A stretch of 51,390 bases of DNA, from NCBI GenBank assembly GCA_020634555.1, contig JACKBK010000026.1:1-51390 (forward strand). The letters are read 5' to 3'. Below are positions 1 to 11,610 of this stretch, piece by piece (the first letter of the stretch is position 1; each line of letters opens with the position of its first letter). The DNA is from Caldilineae bacterium. GTDB taxonomy: Bacteria > Chloroflexota > Anaerolineae > JAAEKA01. A model generated the notes under the pieces. It ran no database searches. It saw nothing but the letters and a program-made list of their open reading frames with translations, and was not told the origin of the DNA. The position numbers and the translations under genes are program-made.

Positions 1-3000
1 GCGTTCATCTGGTCCGACCTGACGAATTTGAACAACGGCTATGGCCGGCAGGAATTGGTCTGGCTGGCAACCCGCAACCAATTGCACAACCACGAGGTGA
101 ACACCATCGACCAATGGGCGACCGGCCCCGGCGGCTACCTAGACTTCCAGGTTTGCAACTGGGACAGTGACCCCAACACACCCAATGGCTGCGACGACCC
201 GCCTGGCGGCGAGGATCAGGCGCTCTACTTTGATGCGGCGCCCACCACCAAGATCGAAGAGACCATCGCCTACGACCATGCTCTGGGCAGTGTCTACCAG
301 TACATGTGGCTACCAAACCGCTACAACGTGGATCTGAACTACACCGTCTACTCCACCGGCCTGAAGGGGCGCCTCGACGAGATCAACCTGTTCAACGTCG
401 CGCTGACAGGCAGCGAGGTGATGGGCGTGTACAACGGATCGCTGCGCGGGCTGGAGTTGAAGCTGGACGAGCCGCCGGGCCAGCACCTCTTCGAGGATAC
501 GTCGGGCAACAACTTCTCGACCTCGTGCAGCGGCGCTACGTGCCCCGACAGCGGCATCCCCGGCCGCTCCAACCAGTCGCTGCGCTTCGACGGGGTGGAC
601 GACTACCTCACTACCGAAGCGGCTGACACGCTGGGTTTGACCGACTCCAGCTTCACCGCCATGGCCTGGGTCAAGCTGGACAGCCTGAGCGGTGACCAGT
701 CGATCCTGGGCACCGACACGTTGCTAGCCCGCGAAGGGCTGCATCTGGTGGTGCGCAACGGCGTGCCGTACATGGGCTTCTACGGCTCCGGCAACGACAC
801 CGCTGGATCGACGACGCTGGAGACTGGTACCTGGTACCACCTGGCATTCCGCTACGACAAAGATACGCAGGAGCAGGCCATCTTCATCAACGGGGTGCAG
901 GATGTGGCTGCCACCGGCAGGGCATCATTCCTCGGCACCGACACGGTACACGTCGGCAAATCACGTGGCGGCCACTACTTCGACGGGCTGATCGACCACG
1001 TTGTCATCCAGCGCACTGCTCTGAGCGCCGCCGACATCCGCGCGGTCATGAACGAGGCGCCGGTGCTCAACCTGCACCTGGACGAAGACTTTGCCACGAC
1101 CTCTTTCATCGACGACACACCGCTGGCCAACCACGCGACCTGCAGTACATCGTCGTGCCCTGAGGCAGGCGCCAAGGGCCAGATGCGCGAGGCAGCGGTG
1201 TTTGACGGCGGCGACCGCAAGCTGACCGTCGCAGCAGATCCGGCGTACAACCTCAGCCAGTTCACCATGGGGGTTTGGGTCAAGCCCAACAACCGGCGCG
1301 CACAGATCCAGCCCTTGGTCGGCAAGCGCGATATGGCCACCAATGGCGGAAACGTCAACTATGCCTTGCTGCTGCACCCTGACAACACCGTCCGGTTCCT
1401 GATGCAGGAAAGCAACTGCTCCAGCTACCGCCAACTCAACACGACGACGGCGCTGCTGGATGGCCAGTGGAACCACGTCATGGCGACCTACGACGGCCAG
1501 ACCATGCGACTCTACATCAATGGCTCGCCCGATCCCATCACCGAGACCCAGACCAACGGAGCGTGCCAGACGTCGCAGGACATCACGATCGGGGGCGGAT
1601 CCTACGTCGCCACCTGGTCTGACTTCGACGGCCAGATGGACGAGATCACGGTCCACGGCGCAGCCCTCAGCGCGGCCGAGGTTCGCGACATCTATGACTA
1701 CCAGGTGAGCTGGTACGACCTGACCTACTCGCTGCCGGTGGTTATCGACAACGATGCGCCGACCATCGCATTGCAACTGGACCGCAACTTCGTGTCGGCC
1801 GGCTCAGGCAAGATCTGGCTGGTGAGCGTCAGCGATGTGGGATCGTACGTCAAGACGGTCTTTGCAAATCTGCTCCACGGCACTACCAACGAGATTACCG
1901 TGTTGCAGCAAGTGGGCGACGCGTGGCTCTACCCGGTGCCGGACCTTCTGCCAGGCGTCAGCTATACCCTCCAACTGGGGGCGCTCGACGCAGCCGGCAA
2001 CTACGGCCAGTCCCCGGACTACGATTTTACCGTCGACGGAGAGGCGCCGACGGCAACCGTCGACGCGGCTCAACAAACAGGCGTGCTGCCTGTCACGGGC
2101 TCACTGACCCTCAATGGCCAGGTAAGCGACAACCTGAGCGGCGTAGCGTCTGGTTCCGTGTCTGTGGCCATGCTGGATGAGGATGGCGAGTCCGCCAGCG
2201 GCTACCAGCAGGCAACCGTGAGCACAACACGCTCGCAGAAGGACTGGAGCGTGGACTATCCCTTCGAGCAACCGCCTTACGGAACGTACGATGTTCTAGT
2301 TCAGGCTAGCGACGACGTAGGCAACACCTCCGAAACTAACGCGGGTACGGTGCGTCTGGACGGCATCGCACCGTCCGGGGACGTCTCGCTGCCGACGCCA
2401 CAGATCAAGCCCAATGCCACGGCGGTGACCGGAACCGCGACCGACATCCCCTATCCGGTGGCCGACCGCTACCTGACGCTACACTTCGAGGAGGCTAGCG
2501 GCTCGACAGGCTTCGTCGACAGCAGCGGACGCTTCTACAACGCTGCCTGTTCAACCTGTCCCGCCGCCGGCCAGCCGGGCAAATACGGCCTGGCAGCCAA
2601 CTTCGATGGCGTCGACGACGCGTTGGAGATCTCAGCCAACGAACCGGTATCGACCACCGCCGAGTTGGGACTGGAAGACAGCAGCTTTACCGTCATGGCG
2701 TGGGTCAACGTGGACGCCATCACCGGCAGCATCCAGCCAATCCTCGGCTCCACAGCCAATGGTGACCTGCAAAGCCTGACCCTGGGGCTATTGGAGGACG
2801 GCAAACCGACCATGCGCTTCGGCGGCGCCGGCAACGAGATCAGCGGCTCGGATCCGCTACCCACGGGACAGTGGGTCCACCTGGCGTTCCGCTACAACAA
2901 GGAGGGGCAGGAACAGGCGATCTTCGTCAACGGTGTCGCAGTGAGCGCACAGTCGGGCAAGCAGTCGTTCGTGGGTGAAAGCCCGGCCTTCGTGGGTCGC

Positions 3001-3699
3001 GGCGCCGACCCCGGCCACTTCGACGGCCGCATCGACGAGTTGTTTGTCGTCGGGCGCGCCCTGACAGCCGACGAGATCTACGACATCGCCAATCCGCTGG
3101 ACACCGACGTGACGGAGGTGCTGTTGCGTATGCGCCACCAGGACGACGGTGATCCGGGACCCGATGCGGGTATCTGGATCGACGTCACGCCGAGCGCACA
3201 CACCGCCAACGTTGACACGTGGACGTACACGCCGCCTGCTACCACCCGGCTCGGCCCGACGCGCATCGACCTGAAGGTGACCGACAGCAGCGGCTTGCAG
3301 CGCTACCTGCCCAGCGTCTGGAACGGTGAGGTCACCGACACGCCGCTGGCCGTCACGCTGGCTTCCTTCGACGCGACAAACCAGCCAGACGGCATCCGAT
3401 TGACCTGGGAAACGGTCAGTGAGCTGGATAACCTGGGTTTCAACCTCTACCGCGCCGAGGCCGAGGGCGGGCCATGGACGCAGCTCAACCAGAGCCTGAT
3501 CGCCAGCCCGAACCCCGGCGGCGCGGCCGGCAACAGCTACCAGTGGACGGACAGCAGTGTCACTGCCGGCGATCGCTACTGGTACCGACTGGAGGCGGTC
3601 GACCTGGCCGGCCAGCCGGAGGTCGTTGGCCAGATCAGCATCGTAGCCGGGGAGACGCAACTGACCCCGCGACTCTACATGCCGCTGATCGTGCGGTAG
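1..3699 (+). CDS. Large secreted LamG-domain protein (5' end outside window)
   Basis: The frame is open from base 1, so the N-terminus lies upstream of the window. The visible 1232 residues hold the tail of one LamG (concanavalin-like) domain (to about base 440), two full LamG domains (about 450-1050 and 1060-1700) with the FDGVDDYL, MAWVK and FDGLIDHV type signatures, an Ig-like stretch (about 1770-2380), a third full LamG (about 2460-3100) and a fibronectin-III-like end (about 3340-3650). LamG domains commonly bind glycans or proteins outside the cell. The protein ends LYMPLIVR, a short hydrophobic-plus-Arg terminus that I associate with exported Chloroflexota proteins. Cys pairs inside each LamG (CSGATC, CSTSSC, CSTC) suggest disulfides and an extracellular location. 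Ligand unknown. Confidence 0.85.
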   Translation, partial: AFIWSDLTNLNNGYGRQELVWLATRNQLHNHEVNTIDQWATGPGGYLDFQVCNWDSDPNTPNGCDDPPGGEDQALYFDAAPTTKIEETIAYDHALGSVYQYMWLPNRYNVDLNYTVYSTGLKGRLDEINLFNVALTGSEVMGVYNGSLRGLELKLDEPPGQHLFEDTSGNNFSTSCSGATCPDSGIPGRSNQSLRFDGVDDYLTTEAADTLGLTDSSFTAMAWVKLDSLSGDQSILGTDTLLAREGLHLVVRNGVPYMGFYGSGNDTAGSTTLETGTWYHLAFRYDKDTQEQAIFINGVQDVAATGRASFLGTDTVHVGKSRGGHYFDGLIDHVVIQRTALSAADIRAVMNEAPVLNLHLDEDFATTSFIDDTPLANHATCSTSSCPEAGAKGQMREAAVFDGGDRKLTVAADPAYNLSQFTMGVWVKPNNRRAQIQPLVGKRDMATNGGNVNYALLLHPDNTVRFLMQESNCSSYRQLNTTTALLDGQWNHVMATYDGQTMRLYINGSPDPITETQTNGACQTSQDITIGGGSYVATWSDFDGQMDEITVHGAALSAAEVRDIYDYQVSWYDLTYSLPVVIDNDAPTIALQLDRNFVSAGSGKIWLVSVSDVGSYVKTVFANLLHGTTNEITVLQQVGDAWLYPVPDLLPGVSYTLQLGALDAAGNYGQSPDYDFTVDGEAPTATVDAAQQTGVLPVTGSLTLNGQVSDNLSGVASGSVSVAMLDEDGESASGYQQATVSTTRSQKDWSVDYPFEQPPYGTYDVLVQASDDVGNTSETNAGTVRLDGIAPSGDVSLPTPQIKPNATAVTGTATDIPYPVADRYLTLHFEEASGSTGFVDSSGRFYNAACSTCPAAGQPGKYGLAANFDGVDDALEISANEPVSTTAELGLEDSSFTVMAWVNVDAITGSIQPILGSTANGDLQSLTLGLLEDGKPTMRFGGAGNEISGSDPLPTGQWVHLAFRYNKEGQEQAIFVNGVAVSAQSGKQSFVGESPAFVGRGADPGHFDGRIDELFVVGRALTADEIYDIANPLDTDVTEVLLRMRHQDDGDPGPDAGIWIDVTPSAHTANVDTWTYTPPATTRLGPTRIDLKVTDSSGLQRYLPSVWNGEVTDTPLAVTLASFDATNQPDGIRLTWETVSELDNLGFNLYRAEAEGGPWTQLNQSLIASPNPGGAAGNSYQWTDSSVTAGDRYWYRLEAVDLAGQPEVVGQISIVAGETQLTPRLYMPLIVR

Positions 3700-3712
3700 G
3701 AGGTCGAACAGT

Positions 3713-3774
3713 TGTAGGATAGGGCCTCGTGCCCGTTCCGGGATTCCAGAACGCCCACGAGGGGCTATCCTACA
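3713..3774. repeat. Palindromic dispersed repeat, copy 1
   Basis: A 62-bp imperfect palindrome fills the gap between two convergent genes. Outer arms TGTAGGATAG and CTATCCTACA pair perfectly, followed by a short bubble and then CTCGTG/CACGAG. A second copy of the same sequence, inverted, lies at 43561-43620. It could act as a REP-like element or as a bidirectional transcript end; there is no T-run. Confidence 0.75.
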
Positions 3775-3790
3775 GTGCGGAGGCAGAGTT

Positions 3791-5020
3791 TCAGTACAGC
3801 GGCAGCGACTCGCGGATCGCCGTGCGCAGCAGCTCGGAGGTGCGGGCGTCGAAGCTGGGCAACGAATTGACGGTTGCGCCGTCGACGAAGTGACCGAAGA
3901 CGTACTGACGGGTGTCAGCGCCGCCGTTGACGGGCAGGCTGAACCAGCCGGCGTCCGACTCATAGGCGGTGCCGATGTTGCCGGCCTTGTGGGCGAACTG
4001 CATCCCATTTTTGACGGCTTGCACATCGGCCGGCGGCATCTCGAACTTAGCCGCTTCCTGGTCGATGATCGCGTTGATCGCCGTCACCAGCGAGTTGTCG
4101 TTGGTGTCGTTGAGCATGATCTGCACGAAGGTCGTGCGCGTTGGCTCAGGCAACACCGCGTCATTGGTCATGGCCTGCTCGTAAAGCAGCCCGGCGTCGG
4201 CCAACGTCAGCGTGTTATACGGGTTGTTGGACACGTTCCCGCAGGCGAACTTGTGCTGCAACGCGGTAGATGCGCTCATCCCGACCACGGCCGAAGCGGT
4301 GGTGTTCATGGCCGCACGGCCGACGCTGGGCGTGCCACCGCCGAACAACTCCTGAACTGCGTTGGTGCTCTGGTTGTTGGACGGCCGCATCATGTTGGTC
4401 AGCGCCGTCTGTAGATTCTCGACAACCATGGCGCCGCCACAGAGTGCCAGCGTGTTGGCGTTGTCGGTGCAATTGGTGCCGCCGGAGCAGACATTGAGGT
4501 TGGTGCCCAGCAGCGTCACCGAACCGGCATCCACCGCGCGCATGGCATGCAGATGCTGCAAGACCTTGATGGTGCTGGCGGGGTAAAAGGCGAAGGTCGA
4601 GTTATAGGACTCCATCACGCCGCCGCCCACCCGCTTCAGGTAGTAGCCAAAGGTGCCGTCGGTGTTGTTGAGGAAGGTATGGCCCAGCAGAAACGAGTAA
4701 GTACGGCCGCCAGGCTGGATCAACAGCGCCGATCCGGGCAGGATCCGAAGATAATAGTTGGTGAAATCGACATTGAGCCAACGGCCGCCCGGCACGGTCA
4801 CCAGCGCGTTGTTGGTGATGGTCACGTTTTGCGGCGCGATGACCGCTGCACTTAGATCGCAACTGGCGTTGATGGTCCAGTTGCCGGCCGGCGGTTGGCC
4901 GCATGGCGGCAAATCGGGCGCGGCCGCCTGAACTAAGCCGGCGGGCAGCAGCGTCGCCAGCAACACCAGCAGCAAGCCAGCCAGGCCCATAGTTCGCAAG
5001 GTAAGCTTGTTCGTGTTCAT
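3791..5020 (-). CDS. Secreted serine hydrolase of the class A beta-lactamase / transpeptidase fold
   Basis: 409 residues with a clear signal peptide (residues 1-33). Active-site motifs of the penicillin-interacting fold are visible: STIK at 149-152 (SxxK), SNN at 214-216 (SxN) and KAG at 345-347 (KTG-like). This supports an exported hydrolase acting on peptidoglycan or beta-lactams; KAG instead of KTG and the extra domain argue against a standard resistance enzyme. Residues 35-105 form a beta-rich, Asn/Val-rich segment that is not part of the catalytic fold. The start has a strong ribosome site (AGGAGG, 6 bases before ATG). Downstream neighbour is the convergent LamG gene; upstream neighbour on the same strand is the dockerin gene, 33 bases away, so co-transcription is likely. 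Confidence 0.8.
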   Translation of the reverse strand: MNTNKLTLRTMGLAGLLLVLLATLLPAGLVQAAAPDLPPCGQPPAGNWTINASCDLSAAVIAPQNVTITNNALVTVPGGRWLNVDFTNYYLRILPGSALLIQPGGRTYSFLLGHTFLNNTDGTFGYYLKRVGGGVMESYNSTFAFYPASTIKVLQHLHAMRAVDAGSVTLLGTNLNVCSGGTNCTDNANTLALCGGAMVVENLQTALTNMMRPSNNQSTNAVQELFGGGTPSVGRAAMNTTASAVVGMSASTALQHKFACGNVSNNPYNTLTLADAGLLYEQAMTNDAVLPEPTRTTFVQIMLNDTNDNSLVTAINAIIDQEAAKFEMPPADVQAVKNGMQFAHKAGNIGTAYESDAGWFSLPVNGGADTRQYVFGHFVDGATVNSLPSFDARTSELLRTAIRESLPLY

Positions 5021-5053
5021 GAGGTGCCTCCTGAGTGTTCCGTGGCCGCCAGC

Positions 5054-6343
5054 CTACGGACACCCGCTGCCCAGGCACACCTCGCCGTTGGAGCGCAGGT
5101 ACATGAGCACGTTGCCGTTGGTATAGAGAACCAGGTCATGGCCTGACAGCGTGCCGATCTCGGCGCGCTGCACCCCCGCGCTGCCGCGCGCCTGCACCGA
5201 GAGCAACACATCGGTGGCAGGATCGGACGCCTCCATGCGCATGCGGGCAAACTCGCCGTCAGTGACCATAACATCGGTGCCGTCGTTGTTGCCGTTGACA
5301 TGCAGCCGCGTGGTCGGCTCGGTGGTGCCGATCCCCACGTTGCCCGCGTCGTCTAAGGTCATGCGGTAGGCGTCGTTGGTGTAGAAGCGCAGGTCGTGTC
5401 GGGACAGCGTGCCAATTTCGGCGTATGTTGAATCTGGCAGGCCGCGGGCCTGCAACGACAGAGTGACATCCGGGTTGGGAGATTCCGCCACCATGCGCAT
5501 ACGCGCAAATGCCGGGCTGGTCACCAGCACATCGGTGCCGTCGTTGGCGCCCTGATTGACGTGCAGCGGCGCCTGGGGCCCCAGCGTGCCGATGCCCACG
5601 TTGCCACCGGCCGCGACCACAAAGCGTCCGGTGGTGGCATCTTCCCACAAACCAATGCCGCTGGTGCCCTGGTGCGAGGTCAACGTCCAGGTCTTGTTGC
5701 CGTTGTTGTCGTCCACGATGGCGATCTGGTGGTTGTCCTCACGCACCTCAAGCTGGCCGCTCCAAATCTGCGTGTTTCCTTCCAGCCGCGCTGCCGGGCC
5801 GGTGCCCAGCGTCGTCGCGTACAGGCCGGGAGCGCTGTTACCGGCATCCAGGACGCTGGCAAACAGCGCGCTGCCGTTGCCGTTCTGAACCACCGCAGAC
5901 AGCGCGGCGGCATTGTTGGCGCCGTTGTCGGTCTGGAAGAAGCCGGCTCGCCCGGCGCCGGTGTTGCGCACACTCAACTGGTCGGTCGGGTTGGCGACAC
6001 CGATACCAACCAGCCCGCTGCTGGTGACCCGCATCCGCTCGGTGTTGTTGGTGCGCACTACCAACGGCTGGTTGTCGGTGGTGCCGAGGAAGTTCACAGC
6101 GGGATTGGTCGCTGCATTGCCGATCAGAGACCAATAGTCGCCGGCCGTCCAGACACCGTTCTGGTTCCAGTGGCCGGCAGCAAGCTGAATGTCGATCACA
6201 TCGACGTCACCGTCATGGTCAACGTCGCAGGCCGGGTCGTAGACTGCACCTGGCGAACACGCGGCCGCTGATGCCACGCCGCTGGATGCCAGCCCCATCA
6301 ATGCCAGCAAGCCTGCCAGCGCCAAAAGTCGTATCGTCTTCAT
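5054..6343 (-). CDS. Exported dockerin-like protein with tail-fibre-type repeats
   Basis: The start is set at 6343, where AAGGAG lies 7 bases upstream and a signal peptide follows (MKTIRLLALAGLLALMG). The mature N-terminus carries a single EF-hand/dockerin-type calcium loop (DVDHDGDVDVIDI). The rest has repeats of the type GNVGIGTxxPxxxLHV, which are typical of phage tail-fibre and adhesin head regions, three or more times (e.g. VGIGVANP, VGIGTLGP, VGIGTTEP). It ends at SGCP with no intramolecular chaperone (S74) domain visible. 429 residues. Probably a calcium-binding surface protein; partner unknown. The dockerin cassette is nearly identical to the one in the broken gene at 31571-31961. Confidence 0.75.
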   Translation of the reverse strand: MKTIRLLALAGLLALMGLASSGVASAAACSPGAVYDPACDVDHDGDVDVIDIQLAAGHWNQNGVWTAGDYWSLIGNAATNPAVNFLGTTDNQPLVVRTNNTERMRVTSSGLVGIGVANPTDQLSVRNTGAGRAGFFQTDNGANNAAALSAVVQNGNGSALFASVLDAGNSAPGLYATTLGTGPAARLEGNTQIWSGQLEVREDNHQIAIVDDNNGNKTWTLTSHQGTSGIGLWEDATTGRFVVAAGGNVGIGTLGPQAPLHVNQGANDGTDVLVTSPAFARMRMVAESPNPDVTLSLQARGLPDSTYAEIGTLSRHDLRFYTNDAYRMTLDDAGNVGIGTTEPTTRLHVNGNNDGTDVMVTDGEFARMRMEASDPATDVLLSVQARGSAGVQRAEIGTLSGHDLVLYTNGNVLMYLRSNGEVCLGSGCP

Positions 6344-6414
6344 GGGTATCTCCTTCATGAAACAGGTGCGGTGGGAAATCGTTCGGTAAACACTTCGTTC
6401 ATACAAAGTCTGAG

Positions 6415-6476
6415 AGGTGACAGTTACTTGGAACCCCGCGGAAATGCTGGCGCTCGCTATCAAGTGGCTGTCACCT
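6415..6476. repeat. Long hairpin between protease and dockerin genes
   Basis: Arms 6415-6430 and 6461-6476 form a 16-bp stem around a 30-base loop. Read on the plus strand, all 16 positions pair if two G-U wobbles are allowed; on the minus strand, where the flanking genes lie, the same two positions are A-C mismatches. No T-run follows. It may be a transcript-processing or REP-like element. Confidence 0.5.
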
Positions 6477-6504
6477 GTTCAGGTACTGCTGGTCCGGCGT
6501 CTAT

Positions 6505-7869
6505 CTACGGGAATGCCTCACGGAAAAAGCTGATGACGGCCACATCAGCCGGGGTCAGGCGCCGTGCGGTGCTGGGAAAGTCGTTAGTAGCCGAGCAACT
6601 GCTGCCGCAAACTTCGGTGGAAACAACCATCGTGACCACCGGCACTGTTTTGTCGAGATGAGGGTCGTAGCGGTAGTGATAGACAGCGCTGCCGCTGTGG
6701 CCTTTGCTGAGGTCGCAGGAAACACTGATTCGCCGGTTCCAGCCATCCGCCAGTTGGTCGGAGTAGTCGCCCAGCTCGCAGGCTTTGGTGTCACCATAGA
6801 GCCGCGCTGGCTGGCAGTTGGCCGGTTCGCCGCCGTAGTTGGGCACGTTGCAGCGCGGGTAGCCACGGTTGAGGTGCGTCTCGCCGTTCAACACGCCGGC
6901 CGACCAGGCGCCGTAGCCCATCCAGCCCGTTTGGTTGCCCAGAAAGTCCGGAATGACGACCATGCCCCAGTCCCAGACCCACTGGTTGCTGGTACCAGGA
7001 TCTGTCCACTGGCTGGGCACGAAGTACCATACGGTCTGGCCCGGCGCCGGGTTCGGCGTGATGGTGGTCATGCCGTAGGGGCTGATGCCGGGGCCGTTAC
7101 GGCCGGGCGTCAGCTCACGGGTCTTCCAGGCGGTGGTGCCGAAGTTGACGATACAGTGTGCGGCGGTGACCATGTGCCGGGGACCGATCAACGTCTGCGT
7201 GCAGCGCGATTCGTCGTCACCCACAAAGCTCTGCTGGGCGATCGTTCGCCAGGGCCAGAGCGTGGTCGGTGAGCGGACAATGCGGGTATCGTCGCCATTG
7301 CTCCAGCCGCGCGTTGCCGCGGCCGGGCCAGTTCCGGCAGAACCGTTTAGCAGCAGCGGCATAAACACATGCTGCCCCTCAGCCGGCCCAAAGCCGTCCT
7401 CGCCGCCGTCCGCCGACGTCAAACCTGCTTCCTCGCGGCAGCGGTCGATGCGTTTGAGCATTCGCTCGGACATGATGATGTCGAACATGAACCGGTTGGC
7501 GTTGTTGAAAGCCCGTATCTTCATCGGGCCGTAGCTGGTCTGAGCAGGGTCGGGCTCGGTCGGACGAGGATTCGGCCGAGGCGTCGGCCCGGGCTCGGTG
7601 TCGTCTTCACCATCAGCGATCATGTCGCCAACTCCAACATAAACCAGGGTGAGGTCATCGTTGAGCTGGACAGGAACAGTAGGCGGGTTGGGCCGCGACA
7701 TGACCTGGATCATGGTGTCCAGATCGTAGGGATCGTCTGGCAGGCAGGCTGCGGATTGCTGTAACGGCTCAGCCGCTGCTGGTATCGGAAGCAGAATGCA
7801 GGTTGCCAGCAAGGCAATGATCAGAAGTCGGGCATAGCGGCCCGGTCCGGGGTAAAGATTGAGGGTCAT
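6505..7869 (-). CDS. Secreted trypsin-like serine protease (S1 family)
   Basis: 454 residues from the ATG at 7869, which has AAGGAG 8 bases upstream and begins a signal peptide (about residues 13-33). Catalytic triad candidates: His238 in TAAHC, Asp300 in WDWGMVVI, Ser392 in GHSGSAVY. Residues about 90-110 are a Pro/Glu-rich linker and residues 120-165 a pro-region-like segment. The segment VFMPLLLNGS (about 168-177) resembles the hydrophobic C-terminal tail of the LamG protein but sits between pro-region and catalytic domain. The fold is closest to glutamyl-endopeptidase-like S1 enzymes; specificity cannot be read from sequence. Followed on the same strand, after a 161-base gap with a hairpin, by the dockerin gene. 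Confidence 0.85.
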   Translation of the reverse strand: MTLNLYPGPGRYARLLIIALLATCILLPIPAAAEPLQQSAACLPDDPYDLDTMIQVMSRPNPPTVPVQLNDDLTLVYVGVGDMIADGEDDTEPGPTPRPNPRPTEPDPAQTSYGPMKIRAFNNANRFMFDIIMSERMLKRIDRCREEAGLTSADGGEDGFGPAEGQHVFMPLLLNGSAGTGPAAATRGWSNGDDTRIVRSPTTLWPWRTIAQQSFVGDDESRCTQTLIGPRHMVTAAHCIVNFGTTAWKTRELTPGRNGPGISPYGMTTITPNPAPGQTVWYFVPSQWTDPGTSNQWVWDWGMVVIPDFLGNQTGWMGYGAWSAGVLNGETHLNRGYPRCNVPNYGGEPANCQPARLYGDTKACELGDYSDQLADGWNRRISVSCDLSKGHSGSAVYHYRYDPHLDKTVPVVTMVVSTEVCGSSCSATNDFPSTARRLTPADVAVISFFREAFP

Positions 7870-8369
7870 CACGAGTCTCCTTGTTCGTTTGAACTGTTCT
7901 GGCGCCACAGGGCGGTACGGTTTCGTCAGCCGGTCTGCTTGCGTCCGGCTGGCTTAAGCATACCACTGCACGGTGGGTCGCTATGTCTCACAGATCAAAC
8001 GTCATGCATCAAGCTGCGGGAGTCTCTGCTGGAAAACGTGAATGAGCGGGCCGGTTGGGAAGTAGGATGCTCACTCCGCGATTCAGAGTGCCAGGACGTA
8101 GGCGACAGGCTCCATTTGCGGAATGCCAACAGAACCTGGGGTCGCGTATCCCGTATCTGGGAACATGTAGTGTACAAGTTTAAACGTAATCAGCGCAGAA
8201 AATCTGTCGCCCGGCAGAAGAAATTGGGAGCAGCCACAAGGCGTGCTACACTTGATGCTTGCGCATTCGATGGCCGGAACAACACCACCGCCGCCATCTC
8301 GTGAGTGAAGATACAGACGCCGCGGGCCATTCCTGATACTATCAAGTGCTGCAACAACACCATCACACT
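7870..8369. other. Intergenic region with no supported gene
   Basis: Between the divergent protease and uvrA genes. Short frames exist on both strands but none has a ribosome site, recognisable motif or family resemblance. It should hold the protease promoter; I could not place it with confidence. Confidence 0.5.
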
Positions 8370-8398
8370 TTGCACAAATAGCACATGCGTGCTAGAAT
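8370..8398 (+). promoter_or_regulatory. uvrA promoter with embedded palindromic operator
   Basis: TTGCAC (8370-8375), 17-base spacer, TAGAAT (8393-8398). The spacer and the start of the -10 box carry inverted arms TAGCAC-ATGC-GTGCTA (8379-8394), where a repressor would block RNA polymerase. As uvrA is a classical SOS gene, a LexA-type site is the obvious guess, but the sequence is not a consensus I can identify. Confidence 0.65.
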
Positions 8399-8447
8399 TA
8401 CTCGACCACCTTCGACACCTTCGGACCAACAAAAGAAAACCTAACCC

Positions 8448-11438
<2,991 letters not shown>

Positions 11439-11610
11439 AAGCGTGCCACCCCGCCATCCGAAGTAATCACCTGCCGATTTGCGGAAGTCTGAGATGGTTG
11501 TTTCTACTAGCTGAGGGAAGGTGGATTGCCAGACCACGTCAAATGTGATACGCTGAGAGCGCTCGGTCAGCATTCGGCGATAGCCTGGAGTGTTTCGGAG
11601 AATTACTGCC

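Noticed and set aside
961..1776. Long minus-strand frame inside the LamG gene
   Set aside because: Arg/Val/Ala-rich shadow of the GC-rich coding frame with no motifs; the plus-strand LamG reading is clear.
2857..4026. 389-codon minus-strand frame across LamG, repeat and serine hydrolase ends
   Set aside because: It runs through three unrelated elements including the palindrome and has no recognisable protein.
11440..11610. Search for a C-box in front of the methyltransferase
   Set aside because: No GACTNNNAGTC-like pair found; the methyltransferase seems to use an ordinary promoter.
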